The notes beneath the pieces were generated by a model. That model did no database searches and was not told the origin of the DNA. It saw only the letters and a program-made list of their open reading frames with translations. Both the position numbers and the translations under genes were made by a program. Shown one piece after another: positions 25,796 to 33,299 of a stretch of DNA of 33,299 bases; positions within the stretch are counted from its first letter, which is position 1, and each line of letters begins with the position of its first letter. The stretch is from Saprospiraceae bacterium (lineage in GTDB: Bacteria; Bacteroidota; Bacteroidia; Chitinophagales; Saprospiraceae): positions 1-33,299 of the forward strand of contig JABDMH010000072.1 of assembly GCA_013001595.1 (NCBI GenBank), read 5' to 3'.

Positions 25796-26656
25796 ATGCT
25801 TAAGAAGCATCAGGCTTTTAGTTTGGGAGACAAACCGATCTTTGTCAAAGCCATTCTTGCACCTCATTTTCGATTGATGGTCGAAATGCCGAATGAGGCA
25901 TGTTTTTACTATTTGGTGCAAGGGAAAGCTGATGTCATAACGCCAACTACAAAGGTGACTACCACCACAGATGAAGGTCTAGTCCTACAATGAGGAAATT
26001 ACCTCAATGACTATCTAGCTACTGCAAATAATGGTGATTGTGAGGCCATCGCTGTACACTTTTATCCTGAAGTGCTTAAGATGGTATTTGATAGGGAATT
26101 TCCCGAGTTCCTATTAGAAGTGGACAAAGTGAGGCCCCTTCCTTATCAAAAGATAAAGTCATCAGCGCTGCTCAAGACCTACATAGATGGCCTGCAGTTT
26201 TATTTTGAAAATCCAGAGCTAGTCAGCGACGAATTATTAAAACTCAAGTTGAAGGAATTAATTCTGTTGTTGGCAAAAACAGACAATGCCGCTACCATTA
26301 AAACTCTCGTCGCATCATTATTTTCTAAAACTGTCGTTGATTTCAAGAGTGTCATCGAGGCAAACATCTTTGTGGATATAGGTGTCAATGAACTAGCAGT
26401 GCTGACCAATCAGAGTTTATCGACTTTTAAGCGTTCATTTTTTAAGCACTACCAGACCACACCTGCCAACTACATCCGGAAACGAAGATTGGAACACTCA
26501 GCCAAGATGCTGCTTACCAAGAGTTTGCGTGTGGCAGATGTAGCTTATAAATGTGGTTTCAAAGATCAAGGGCATTTCTCAAAACTACTTACGAAGGAAT
26601 TTCTTGTTTCACCCAAAATGTATCGATTGAACGGTATAGACCAACCTATGAACTAA
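25796..26656 (+). pseudogene. AraC-family transcription regulator interrupted by TGA
   Basis: Two open parts, 25796-25990 and 25994-26656, share a frame and are parted by one TGA (25991-25993). Joined they give about 286 residues, full length for the family. The N-terminus MLKKHQAFSLGDKPIFVKAI and the stretch ACFYYLVQGKADV form the sensing domain; the C-terminal part has two helix-turn-helix motifs (VNELAVLTNQSLSTFKRSFF, then VADVAYKCGFKDQGHFSKLL). In relatives the place of the stop (LVLQ-stop-GNYLND) usually holds Cys, which needs only TGC/TGT to TGA. The TGA begins a small hairpin (25991-26006). It precedes the SRPBCC gene by 73 bases. Confidence 0.82.
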
Positions 26657-26729
26657 ATATCCAAGCATTGGTGTGAGTGACATTTCATCTTTGAGTTAAA
26701 TAGTTTTTTAACAAATTAAATAAATCAAA

Positions 26730-27314
26730 ATGAAGAGGATTGAGTTGTTTGCAGTCGTATTGGTAGTATTATTTGGAGTGAATTTCAGTTTTGCATAGAA
26801 GAAGGTTCGGACTTTTAAAGTAGTACATGTGATTAATGCACCAGCCGATAAAGTATGGGCTGTAGTGGGTGAAGATTATGGGGCGATAGCCAATTCACAC
26901 CCAAAGATTCTGCGATCGGATTATGTGGGTGGTACCTTAGCTCCCGGTGAAGGTGCGCAACGAGTGTGCTATTTCAATGAAAGTGGCACCAGTTTGCTCA
27001 AAGAGCAGCAAGTAAATTACGACCCTGAAAATTATACGTTTAAAAATCAGGTTTTCCAAGCTGGCCGATTTCCCGTAGATGCAGATCATAGCTATGCCAT
27101 CTATAAGGTCGAAGCCATCGATAATCAGACTTCCAGGTTCGTCTTTAATATGAATTTTCGGACCAAACCTGCTTTTATGGGGGGATTAATGAAGGGTAAA
27201 TTCAAGGGCCTGATAGAAGATTATGCCATCGCTGTGGCGCATCACGTAGCCACAGGTGAGGCTGTGAATAAGGATAATTTTAGAGAGATCAAGCGATCGA
27301 TTGCTGCCAATTGA
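26730..27314 (+). pseudogene. SRPBCC-family secreted protein, interrupted by TAG after the signal peptide
   Basis: An ATG at 26730 begins MKRIELFAVVLVVLFGVNFS, then FA, which looks like a complete signal peptide, and is followed at once by TAG (26796-26798). In the same frame comes KKVRTFKVVHVINAPADKVW, then AVVGEDYGAIANSHPKI and the rest of an SRPBCC/polyketide-cyclase-like domain to 27314 (194 codons before the stop). FAQ is the usual end of a Bacteroidota signal, so CAG to TAG is the likely cause. A GTG at 26829 could restart translation, but would give a cytoplasmic protein lacking the first strand. It follows the AraC gene. Confidence 0.82.
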
Positions 27315-27342
27315 TTTGAGGTTAATAATAGAAAGGAATGAA

Positions 27343-27367
27343 AAACCATGGTCATGTTCCATGGTTT
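27343..27367. terminator. Intrinsic terminator-like hairpin, possibly two-way
   Basis: A perfect nine-pair stem AAACCATGG/CCATGGTTT (27343-27351 and 27359-27367) with the loop TCATGTT lies 28 bases after the SRPBCC stop. It is flanked by CTTATTTT on the plus side and by a TTTTT run on the minus strand, so it could end transcription from either side. It lies 35 bases before the next gene's start. Confidence 0.6.
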
Positions 27368-27402
27368 CTTATTTTGGGCAAGACGACAGATCAATCACTA
27401 GC

Positions 27403-28251
27403 ATGGAGCAGCTTCGAATATTTGGGATTACCGTATGCGTTTGCATTTGTCTAGTTTTGCCTGCGTATGCCCAGGTGAAATTGCATCAACTGGAGCCAGA
27501 CTTGCAGGTGCCAGAAGTAGTGTTCGAAAATCCGACCCCTGGAAAGCGTGTACAGCAGGTTCCCGAAAGTTACCAACATACAGACATACATCATATGCTT
27601 TACCTTCCAACCGATTGGAGGCCCGGGCAAAAGTATCCGGTTATTGTTGAATACGCTGGCAATGCCTGGCAGTCAAGTTTGGGCACGGTAGAGGGAAGTG
27701 CTCTGGGATATGGAATATCGGGAGGTAGAGGGGTGATTTGGTTATGTCTACCATTCGTTGATGTAGTGGCGGGCAACAATGCCAAGACCTGGTGGGGAGA
27801 TGTGGATGCTACCATAGACTATTGTTTGAGTGTGGTCGAGGATATTTGTACAAATTATGGCGGTGATTCATCGCTGCTATTTATTGCGGGATTCTCTCGT
27901 GGTGCCATTGCGTGCAATTATATCGCATTACATAATGATGAAATTGCAAGCTTATGGCGAGGATTTATTTGTCATAGTCATTATGATGGTGTAAGGCAAT
28001 GGGATTATTCCGATAGTGATCCAATATCTGCATCTGATAGATTAGAGCGCTTAAAGGAACGTCCCCAATTTGTCAGTCACGAAGTGTCAGTGGATGAAAC
28101 GAAAGATTATTTGACCAAAGCCTATCCCCAAGGTGATTTTACTTTCATGTCATTAACCTTCGCTGAGCACACAGATAAATGGGTATTGTATGACCTTCCA
28201 GAAAGGGATACGTTGAGAGTTTGGTTTTCTAGCCAGCTGAAGGATGAGTAG
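27403..28251 (+). CDS. Secreted alpha/beta-hydrolase-fold protein
   Basis: A 282-residue protein started at the ATG at 27403 (MEQLRIF), because the longer frame from 27301 overlaps the terminator and adds unlikely residues. A Sec signal peptide ends at AYAQ. The nucleophile motif G-F-S-R-G (S165) is in IAGFSRGAIACNYIALHNDE, and LWRGFICHSHYDGVRQW follows. The early MLYLPTDWRPGQKYPVIVEY segment is the usual first strand of this uncharacterised secreted group, and AEHTDKW near the end gives a candidate catalytic His. Probably an esterase or similar hydrolase in the periplasm; the substrate is unknown. Transcribed after a strong hairpin and thus likely independent. Confidence 0.8.
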   Translation: MEQLRIFGITVCVCICLVLPAYAQVKLHQLEPDLQVPEVVFENPTPGKRVQQVPESYQHTDIHHMLYLPTDWRPGQKYPVIVEYAGNAWQSSLGTVEGSALGYGISGGRGVIWLCLPFVDVVAGNNAKTWWGDVDATIDYCLSVVEDICTNYGGDSSLLFIAGFSRGAIACNYIALHNDEIASLWRGFICHSHYDGVRQWDYSDSDPISASDRLERLKERPQFVSHEVSVDETKDYLTKAYPQGDFTFMSLTFAEHTDKWVLYDLPERDTLRVWFSSQLKDE

Positions 28252-28397
28252 ATCGGGGAAAATTGAGGTTCTTATTTGATTAATATTTAGTATGATCGAT
28301 TGAATCGTTCCATAATATCTGTACAATTGGTCAAGATGATCTTTCTCTCCAGAAACTACTTGCGGATAGAAGAACTTGGCAACTCTAAGGCTTGATC

Positions 28398-29768
28398 TTA
28401 ATTTATGCGTTCAGGTGTGTTTGGGATTTTGTCGATGAGTTCATTTCCACTGATTTGGGACTTGACAAGATCAAACTCATCGTACAAGGTACCTAAGGCA
28501 GTAAACGCCTGATAGTTCAGGGTGTCTTTTTCAATGCTGATGATTTGAAAGAGCTGGGTGTTTGCCGCCCGACGATCCATCCAGGTATCTTCTCTAAGGT
28601 CATACATTTTCGGTCCACTGACTGATACTACGTACATCGTACCGGAGGATGGATCTTGTTTATTGGTTCCAGTTGATTCGTTTTGCACAGTTCCGCGACC
28701 ATAGGCATGATCGTGACCTTGCAGCACAATATCAACCTGGTATTTGTCAAAGATCGGTTTAAAGCCGGCACGCAATTCAGGGTTGTCTCTATCTGGTTTG
28801 GTAGAAAATAAGGGGTAGTGCAAAGTTACCGCTGTCCATTTCCTTGGATCATTTTCTAGGATGGAATCAACCCAGATCATTTGTGCTTTTTTAAAGGTCG
28901 GTGATTCATCGATCTGCTCTGCGTCCAGTGAAATGACCTTCAGGTCTGGATAGTTAATTTGATAGCAAGTTTCTTCAAGGCCAGGAGGGCCATTGGTAGG
29001 CAAGTTGAATTGGGGTCTCCATTGCGGTGATAAAACGACATTGCTGTATTCATGGTTTCCGGGCGTCATCACACTGGGAATGGTGGCATGTATGAAACTT
29101 CCTGCATAGAACCAATCGCACCATTCTCGATCGCGATTCGATCTATTGATGAGGTCGCCGGCATGCAACATGAAATCTACTTCTGGCAGCGTACTATAAG
29201 CCTGCCGAATAACGCGAGACCACATTGATTTGACTTCGTTTTGGGCATCGCCAAAATAGATGAATCTCAAGGGTTTCTCCGATAGATCCGGAATGCGGAT
29301 TTGAAACCATTCACTCCAGACGGTATCGATACCCACCCGATATACATAGATTTCTCCTGGAGAGAGTTTATCAATGAGCGCCTCATGATAATGAGCTTTT
29401 ACGGTAGGCTCCTGCTTGTACTGATTGGTAAATGACTGTGTCTGAGCTGCGATCGTTCGCTTTTGTTCGCGAAATGATGGTCCATGTGTGGCTACCGCAA
29501 CTTCGACACTACCCGATGTCACAGTCGTATCGGTTCGCCAGTTGACAGCTACTGCTTGCAGAGGGTTTTCTGCCAAATTTAAGATCACTTGATCGGGGTG
29601 CTTACTGGGGAAAATTAAGGGCCCATAATCGCTATAAGCATGGTTGTGGGCAACGTTGTGTGGATGATCATGTGGCTTTTGTTTACAACCGAATGTCAAG
29701 ATTGTAATTAATACCAGTGGGCCTTGAGTTATAGAAAAGAAGCGAAATGTGAAGGATATGAATCGCAT
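28398..29768 (-). CDS. Purple-acid-phosphatase-like metallophosphoesterase, probable lipoprotein
   Basis: A 456-residue protein. The signal ends at Cys28 (LTFGC), a loose lipobox. A fibronectin-like N-terminal domain (about 58-160, with VAVNWRTDTTVTSGSVEV and YRVGIDTVWSEWFQ) is followed by the metallophosphoesterase core: GDAQ (173-176), AGDLIN (from 203), GNHE (237-240), H317 (LHYP) and GHDH (351-354). These are the metal-binding blocks of the family; purple acid phosphatases usually have GDxG, here GDAQN. Likely role: release of phosphate from extracellular esters. It stands alone on the minus strand. Convergent with the hydrolase gene. Confidence 0.88.
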   Translation of the reverse strand: MRFISFTFRFFSITQGPLVLITILTFGCKQKPHDHPHNVAHNHAYSDYGPLIFPSKHPDQVILNLAENPLQAVAVNWRTDTTVTSGSVEVAVATHGPSFREQKRTIAAQTQSFTNQYKQEPTVKAHYHEALIDKLSPGEIYVYRVGIDTVWSEWFQIRIPDLSEKPLRFIYFGDAQNEVKSMWSRVIRQAYSTLPEVDFMLHAGDLINRSNRDREWCDWFYAGSFIHATIPSVMTPGNHEYSNVVLSPQWRPQFNLPTNGPPGLEETCYQINYPDLKVISLDAEQIDESPTFKKAQMIWVDSILENDPRKWTAVTLHYPLFSTKPDRDNPELRAGFKPIFDKYQVDIVLQGHDHAYGRGTVQNESTGTNKQDPSSGTMYVVSVSGPKMYDLREDTWMDRRAANTQLFQIISIEKDTLNYQAFTALGTLYDEFDLVKSQISGNELIDKIPNTPERIN

Positions 29769-29896
29769 TATCGATATTTTAGATTTGAAGAATAGTCACT
29801 ATTCCTACGAACTAAACAGATCAAATTAGCATAATTTATTTATCACAAGTAAGAAGGAAGGTCCTCGCATGGTCCAATCTTTGAATATGGCAGTAC

Positions 29897-30745
29897 TTAT
29901 ACCCCCTGAATAGAATGAAGTTGAGGATGGTCAGCAGCTAATTTTTGCCATTGTAGCAGGGTGCCTTCAACAGCGCCATTTCCTGCCAATGCACCCTGCC
30001 AGTTTTTCTCGAGAGCCAATATGGCATCAGCAATTTCTATTGCTGATCGATTTCCGAAAAAAAAGCTTGCATACAACTTGGAAATATCGACTGAAGAAAT
30101 ACTAGGATCCCAACCTTTGATATTCCAAACGAATTTATTGACATCATTATGGACTCCATCCGAGTACGACAAAAAGCCGTCTGTGAATGTCATATCCCGG
30201 TCAAAGATGTCTGCATACATCGAGGGTTGCGGATTTGTAAGTTCTCGTCCTAGAGTCAATGCATACTCTTGGTCCCAATCAAGGGTAGGATATTGGCATC
30301 GAACGGTATGTGTAAGATCTCCATAAAGGCGATGTTTATATTTTGGAGGTAATGACGGTCTTTCCAGATGTATGGCTGGGCTACTGGGACCATACACTAC
30401 CCCCGTAAGCCAGTATGGTAATTCTTTCTTTAAATATTCGAAGCAGTATTCGACTGCTTCCTCCTCAAAGCCTTGCAAAGAGACCCACAGCTCTGCCCCT
30501 GGATGCTGCCGTTGCAATTCTTTATGATCGGCCTGGAGAAAGGGCAACACGTATTTAGGATGGTTATCATTATCGCTGGCATCAATATGCTGTATGTGAG
30601 ATGTCTGGCACCCTCTCTTAAGCAGTTCCTCTGCAGTAGTTTTAATTATGTGGTTGGCAAGATCAGTTGTGATCGAGCTGGATGTAATAATACTTCCTAT
30701 GTTCATTTCCTTTATCTGAGCATCAGCAAAGTCAATGACCAGCAA
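29897..30745 (-). pseudogene. Truncated glycosidase-like protein, no good start codon
   Basis: A frame of 282 codons whose start would be TTG (30745). Upstream residues A-L-K-Y-V-L-P-T-I-F-F lead into it and look like the first half of a signal peptide, but no ATG is in frame before a stop. The body matches, in my judgement, the central part of a large (about 700 residues) uncharacterised family of secreted proteins: WVSLQGFEEEAVEYCFEYLK, YGDLTHTVRCQYPTLDWDQE and GFLSYSDGVHNDVNKFVWNI. Both the N-terminal domain (here reduced to about 70 residues) and the C-terminal portion (the end is at HSIQGV) are missing. A deletion derivative that may be non-functional; family function is inferred glycoside hydrolysis. 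Confidence 0.6.
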
Positions 30746-31089
30746 GAAGAAAATCGTAGGTAGGACATATTTAAGGGCCCTGGTGGCTTGTTGCTTTTAT
30801 TGAAAGATTGATCGGCAAACTGCTTGAAAATTAAACAGGCTAAGAATTTAGAAAAAAGAAAGCGAAACCATGACGATTCCACTTCTACTGCCATCTAAAA
30901 ACGTATCAACTATTTACCAGGGTTTATTCGTCCATGCACTTATCTTTCCATCTCTCCAGGAACATTGATCAAATAGAAGAAATAAATTGAGCGGTGTAAA
31001 TACAACTCAGGCTTGACACCATGCGATTAGACAAATCAACCTCACCAATTGGCATTGATCATGTCTCCGATCTTGAGGAAGGTACGCAT
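30746..31089. other. Gap with no recognisable gene
   Basis: Apart from the possible upstream part of the truncated glycosidase's signal peptide (to about 30800, minus strand), no frame in this 344-base stretch shows family resemblance. A 42-codon plus-strand frame near 31021 ends inside the next gene and is likely a shadow of it. Confidence 0.4.
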
Positions 31090-31377
31090 TCACTTCCGTC
31101 TCTTGGAAGACTTAAATATTCCACCACTGAACCCACCTATGCCTAACAAGAATCCAAAGTCATACCAGTGACCATTATTGTTTAATGCATATATGTCAAG
31201 ATGCTCCCAGAAGAAGGAGGCAAGAAAGGTGAGGGGGGCCAAGAAACCATGTAGAATACCGTGCAGGAATCCTTTTTCATCGTCAACGCCCCACATGTCT
31301 GCAGAGTCTGGAAAGTCACAGCTGCTCAAAAGAAGGATGATCGAGAGTACTGCAAGCCAGAGTAATAGTCGCTCCAT
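31090..31377 (-). CDS. Small lipoprotein of unknown function
   Basis: A 95-residue protein beginning MERLLLWLAVLSIILLLSSC, a clear lipoprotein signal with Cys20. The mature part has two hydrophobic stretches (GFLHGILHGFLAPLTFLASFF and FGFLLGIGGFSGGIF) around LDIYALNNNGHWYDF. Similar small Bacteroidota proteins exist (phrases such as DDEKGFxHGxxHGxxAP and NNNGxWYDFGF), of unknown function. Stands alone, divergent from the FKBP gene. Confidence 0.75.
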   Translation of the reverse strand: MERLLLWLAVLSIILLLSSCDFPDSADMWGVDDEKGFLHGILHGFLAPLTFLASFFWEHLDIYALNNNGHWYDFGFLLGIGGFSGGIFKSSKRRK

Positions 31378-31531
31378 TTTGATTTTTTATTGGTTCTACT
31401 TTATCAACAAGGCAGGGTGATGTTCACGTTCATTTCGGACTTTCAGTTCGACGAATGAGCTTAATTCTTCTACCAGATCCTCGTACGTGGTGATCTGATA
31501 GTTTACCTATCTTGGCTAAAATTAAATTCCA

Positions 31532-31975
31532 ATGCTTATTTGCCGGTGTTTAACCTGTCTTGGGCTGCTAGTTGGCTTTTCTTATTCCTGCACCGTGTCT
31601 CAGGGATCACAAAGCGAAAAGGAAGAAATGGAAATGGTGGTGACCACCGATTCGGGGTTGCAATATCAAATCATGAAAGAAGGTGTTGGGAAAGGGGCCC
31701 AAGTGGGAGAAGAGGTGCTTATTTTCGAAACGACCATGTACCGAGATGACACCGTATTGTATTCAAATGAAGATACCGATCAACCCATCAAAGTTAAGTT
31801 AGGTGCAGGTCAAGTGCTGGCCGGTATAGAAGAGGGATTGCAGGGTATGCGGGAGGGTGAAGTGCGAAAGATGATGATCCCAGCAGAATTGGCACGCAGA
31901 AAATTTTACCCGGACCACATCTCACCGGATTCGGCGCTTGTGGTCAAGATGATATTGTTTGATATTTTAAAATGA
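31532..31975 (+). CDS. FKBP-type peptidyl-prolyl isomerase, lipoprotein
   Basis: A 147-residue protein. A signal with Cys20 (GFSYSC) marks a lipoprotein, probably attached to a membrane facing the periplasm. The FKBP domain covers about 39-146: TDSGLQYQIMKEGVGKGAQV, then PIKVKLGAGQVLAGIEEGLQ and GMREGEVRKMMIPAEL, with the VLAGIEEGLQGM helix typical of the family. Role: folding of secreted proteins by cis-trans isomerisation of prolyl bonds. The stop is directly followed by the cupin-like gene, so the two are co-transcribed. Confidence 0.9.
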   Translation: MLICRCLTCLGLLVGFSYSCTVSQGSQSEKEEMEMVVTTDSGLQYQIMKEGVGKGAQVGEEVLIFETTMYRDDTVLYSNEDTDQPIKVKLGAGQVLAGIEEGLQGMREGEVRKMMIPAELARRKFYPDHISPDSALVVKMILFDILK

Positions 31976-32701
31976 ATGCACGTAAAGATGGAATCTATAA
32001 GGTACTTGATTTTAGGACTACTTGGTACGCTGGTGAATGTTGGATACACGCAATCCCAGCAATCAGGTTTCTCTCCTGTTGCAGCACAAGATCGGCTAGA
32101 AATGTGGGAGGAACCACGACACCAGCTGGTATTCGAAAAGGACCAGTTGAAAGTTATGGAAGTAAGGATACCACCTAGCGATTCTGCTTTCTACCACGTA
32201 CATCGCTATCCGACCATTTATGTGGTGATAAACGATGCCAAGATGTGGTCACAGGTTTGGGGAAAAGATTGGAATCGAATTCCTCGCCCGAAATATCGGG
32301 AACGAGGGTCTATTTCTGATTTGTCCTATGGCTATTACAATCGTGATTTATACCATCGGGTTAGCAATCATGATACCGCAACGCTGCATCTAATCGCTGT
32401 ACTAAGCACCAAGGAAGCACCGATGGGGGATCAGGTTGAATCAGAGGTGGTCGATAATCACTGGTTTCGAGAGCATAGATTTGCTTTGGAGGGCAAAATA
32501 CAGACGGAAAACCTGATTTTTTCTAATCCTACCATAGTTATTCAGTGCAGTGAAGGAGAGAGTGTCATTCAAGAGTCTGATGTCACCCATAGTACGAAGA
32601 CAAAGGCAGGTGCTTTTTCATGGCACGAGGCAGGGTCGACATTTAGGATCGAGAATATCAGTAGTCACGAGCAGTTGTTTGTAGTCATAGAGATTAAATA
32701 G
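31976..32701 (+). CDS. Secreted cupin-like protein
   Basis: A 241-residue protein that begins at the ATG directly after the FKBP stop; an ATG at 31988 (MESIRYL) is also possible. A Sec signal peptide ends near GYTQ. A beta-rich body has QLVFEKDQLKVMEVRIPPSD followed by FYHVHRYPTIYVVIND, which looks like the first cupin motif with H-V-H as metal ligands, and a second half-repeat (IVIQCSEGESVIQESD, then GAFSWHEAG and FVVIEIK). Probably a bicupin-like extracytoplasmic protein; function unknown. Operon with the FKBP lipoprotein. Confidence 0.7.
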   Translation: MHVKMESIRYLILGLLGTLVNVGYTQSQQSGFSPVAAQDRLEMWEEPRHQLVFEKDQLKVMEVRIPPSDSAFYHVHRYPTIYVVINDAKMWSQVWGKDWNRIPRPKYRERGSISDLSYGYYNRDLYHRVSNHDTATLHLIAVLSTKEAPMGDQVESEVVDNHWFREHRFALEGKIQTENLIFSNPTIVIQCSEGESVIQESDVTHSTKTKAGAFSWHEAGSTFRIENISSHEQLFVVIEIK

Positions 32702-32723
32702 TACATGACTCTCATTAGTCAAA

Positions 32724-33058
32724 ATGGCCATTGCTGGCAACCGAAGCTTTGTCAAGCACCTTGCAAGTACAGGTGCTGCCTTTGCCACTGTTGACTCCAA
32801 TTATTTGGCTATACTAGGCCAGTACCTGGTAGATATTGGTTGTTGGCCAATGGAAATCTGGGTATGGAGGGAAATCCAATACCCCTGGGCAATGTGTATG
32901 TAGCCATCCGCAATATCAGCCAGCCAAGGACTTCTGATAATTTTTGGTCGAGTGCTTTATATGGGGCAGGAAACTACTACACTGGAAAGGATGGCAAGCC
33001 AAGTCAGGGCTATGTCAGCGTGCCTGGGTATGGACCGGCTAGTTTTGGCATGGATTGA
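32724..33058 (+). pseudogene. Unrecognised, probably broken coding stretch
   Basis: Two frames are open one after the other. From ATG 32724 the frame encodes about 59 residues (MAIAGNRSFVKHLASTGAAF and on) to a TAG at 32901. A second frame, open from about 32790, reads RYWLLANGNLGMEGNPIPLG, then NVYVAIRNISQPRTSDNFWS, ending GYGPASFGMD at 33058. The composition of the second looks like real protein, but it has no clear start and I do not recognise a family. The switch between them near 32830-32850 suggests a frameshift or a remnant of a longer gene. Confidence 0.35.
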
Positions 33059-33210
33059 TTCAAGTTCATATCCGGTGCAGCTGTTTTCGATAAATTTGGA
33101 TTTCATTGAGCTGCGAGTTCAACTCCAGGATTGTTGATTCGCACTTTTCCTGTTTTGACACTCTAACACCTTAGCAGATCCGTCATTGAGGTATTGCCTA
33201 TTTTTACGTT

Positions 33211-33299
33211 ATGACAGTCAAGGAAGTACACGCCAATGAATATGCACAATTGTTCACGGGCTATATGGAGTCCGTAGATCAGACACTCGACCTTAGGGA
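33211..33299 (+). CDS. Start of a DinB-family protein, cut by the window edge
   Basis: An ATG at 33211 opens 29 codons to the end of the window: MTVKEVHANEYAQLFTGYME, then SVDQTLDLR. This resembles the start of DinB-family proteins (four-helix bundle, often metal-binding, of the YfiT/DinB superfamily), whose members in Bacteroidota begin with ExY..Y...V....L. Only the first helix is visible, so the call is tentative. Confidence 0.5.
   Translation, partial: MTVKEVHANEYAQLFTGYMESVDQTLDLR

Noticed and set aside
8601-28251. Reassigned stop codons (TGA or TAG read as an amino acid throughout)
   Set aside because: Both codons end intact genes with normal family lengths, for example TGA at 21280, 21745 and 31975 and TAG at 4411, 25572 and 28251.

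Overview
The window looks like a chromosomal segment of a Bacteroidota bacterium. The reasons are a DUF6090 protein with the characteristic N-terminus, a CirA/BtuB-type TonB-dependent receptor, many secreted or lipoprotein carbohydrate-active proteins (sulfatase, tandem DUF1080, sialidase, TAT-exported TIM barrels) and weak Shine-Dalgarno sequences. No tRNA, rRNA, CRISPR array, transposase or integrase was seen. Organism assignment is inference from gene content only.

Layout. 1-1497: 5' part of a formylglycine sulfatase (minus strand, runs off the left edge). 2052-4411: a plus-strand pair, a secreted tail-fibre-like protein and a secreted HExxH metalloprotease. 4460-8387: a tight four-gene minus-strand operon, read as ECF-type S component, phosphoribosyltransferase, TonB receptor, TAT-exported aldo/keto reductase; this is the most system-like unit here. 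8601-9563: VOC protein followed by an acetyltransferase interrupted by one TAG. 9816-11180: secreted protein with two DUF1080 domains. 11493-14556: DedA-like membrane protein, PNPOx-like flavin protein, secreted FAD oxidoreductase. 14683-17738: several decayed genes (CopD-like with TGA, VOC with a frameshift, cupin remnant) plus intact DUF6090 and VOC genes. 18273-22810: short DUF2157 protein, secreted RraA-like protein, TAT-exported unknown TIM-barrel-like protein, VOC protein, TAT-exported sugar isomerase/epimerase. 22867-27314: frameshifted sialidase, Gfo/Idh/MocA oxidoreductase, then an AraC regulator and an SRPBCC protein, each with one in-frame stop. 27403-33299: secreted alpha/beta hydrolase, purple-acid-phosphatase-like lipoprotein, truncated glycosidase-like gene, small lipoprotein, FKBP lipoprotein, secreted cupin-like protein, an unrecognised broken coding stretch, and the start of a DinB-family gene.

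Two themes run through the window. First, much of the intact coding capacity is extracytoplasmic carbohydrate and redox chemistry (sulfatase, DUF1080, FAD oxidoreductase, aldo/keto reductase, RraA, isomerase, Gfo/Idh), which resembles sets used to oxidise and cleave glycosides, though the genes are scattered rather than in one operon. Second, at least seven genes carry a single nonsense codon, a one-base frameshift or clear decay, and intergenic stretches are long. This suggests ongoing gene loss, unless the assembly carries errors. TGA and TAG both end intact genes here, so a general code change does not explain it.
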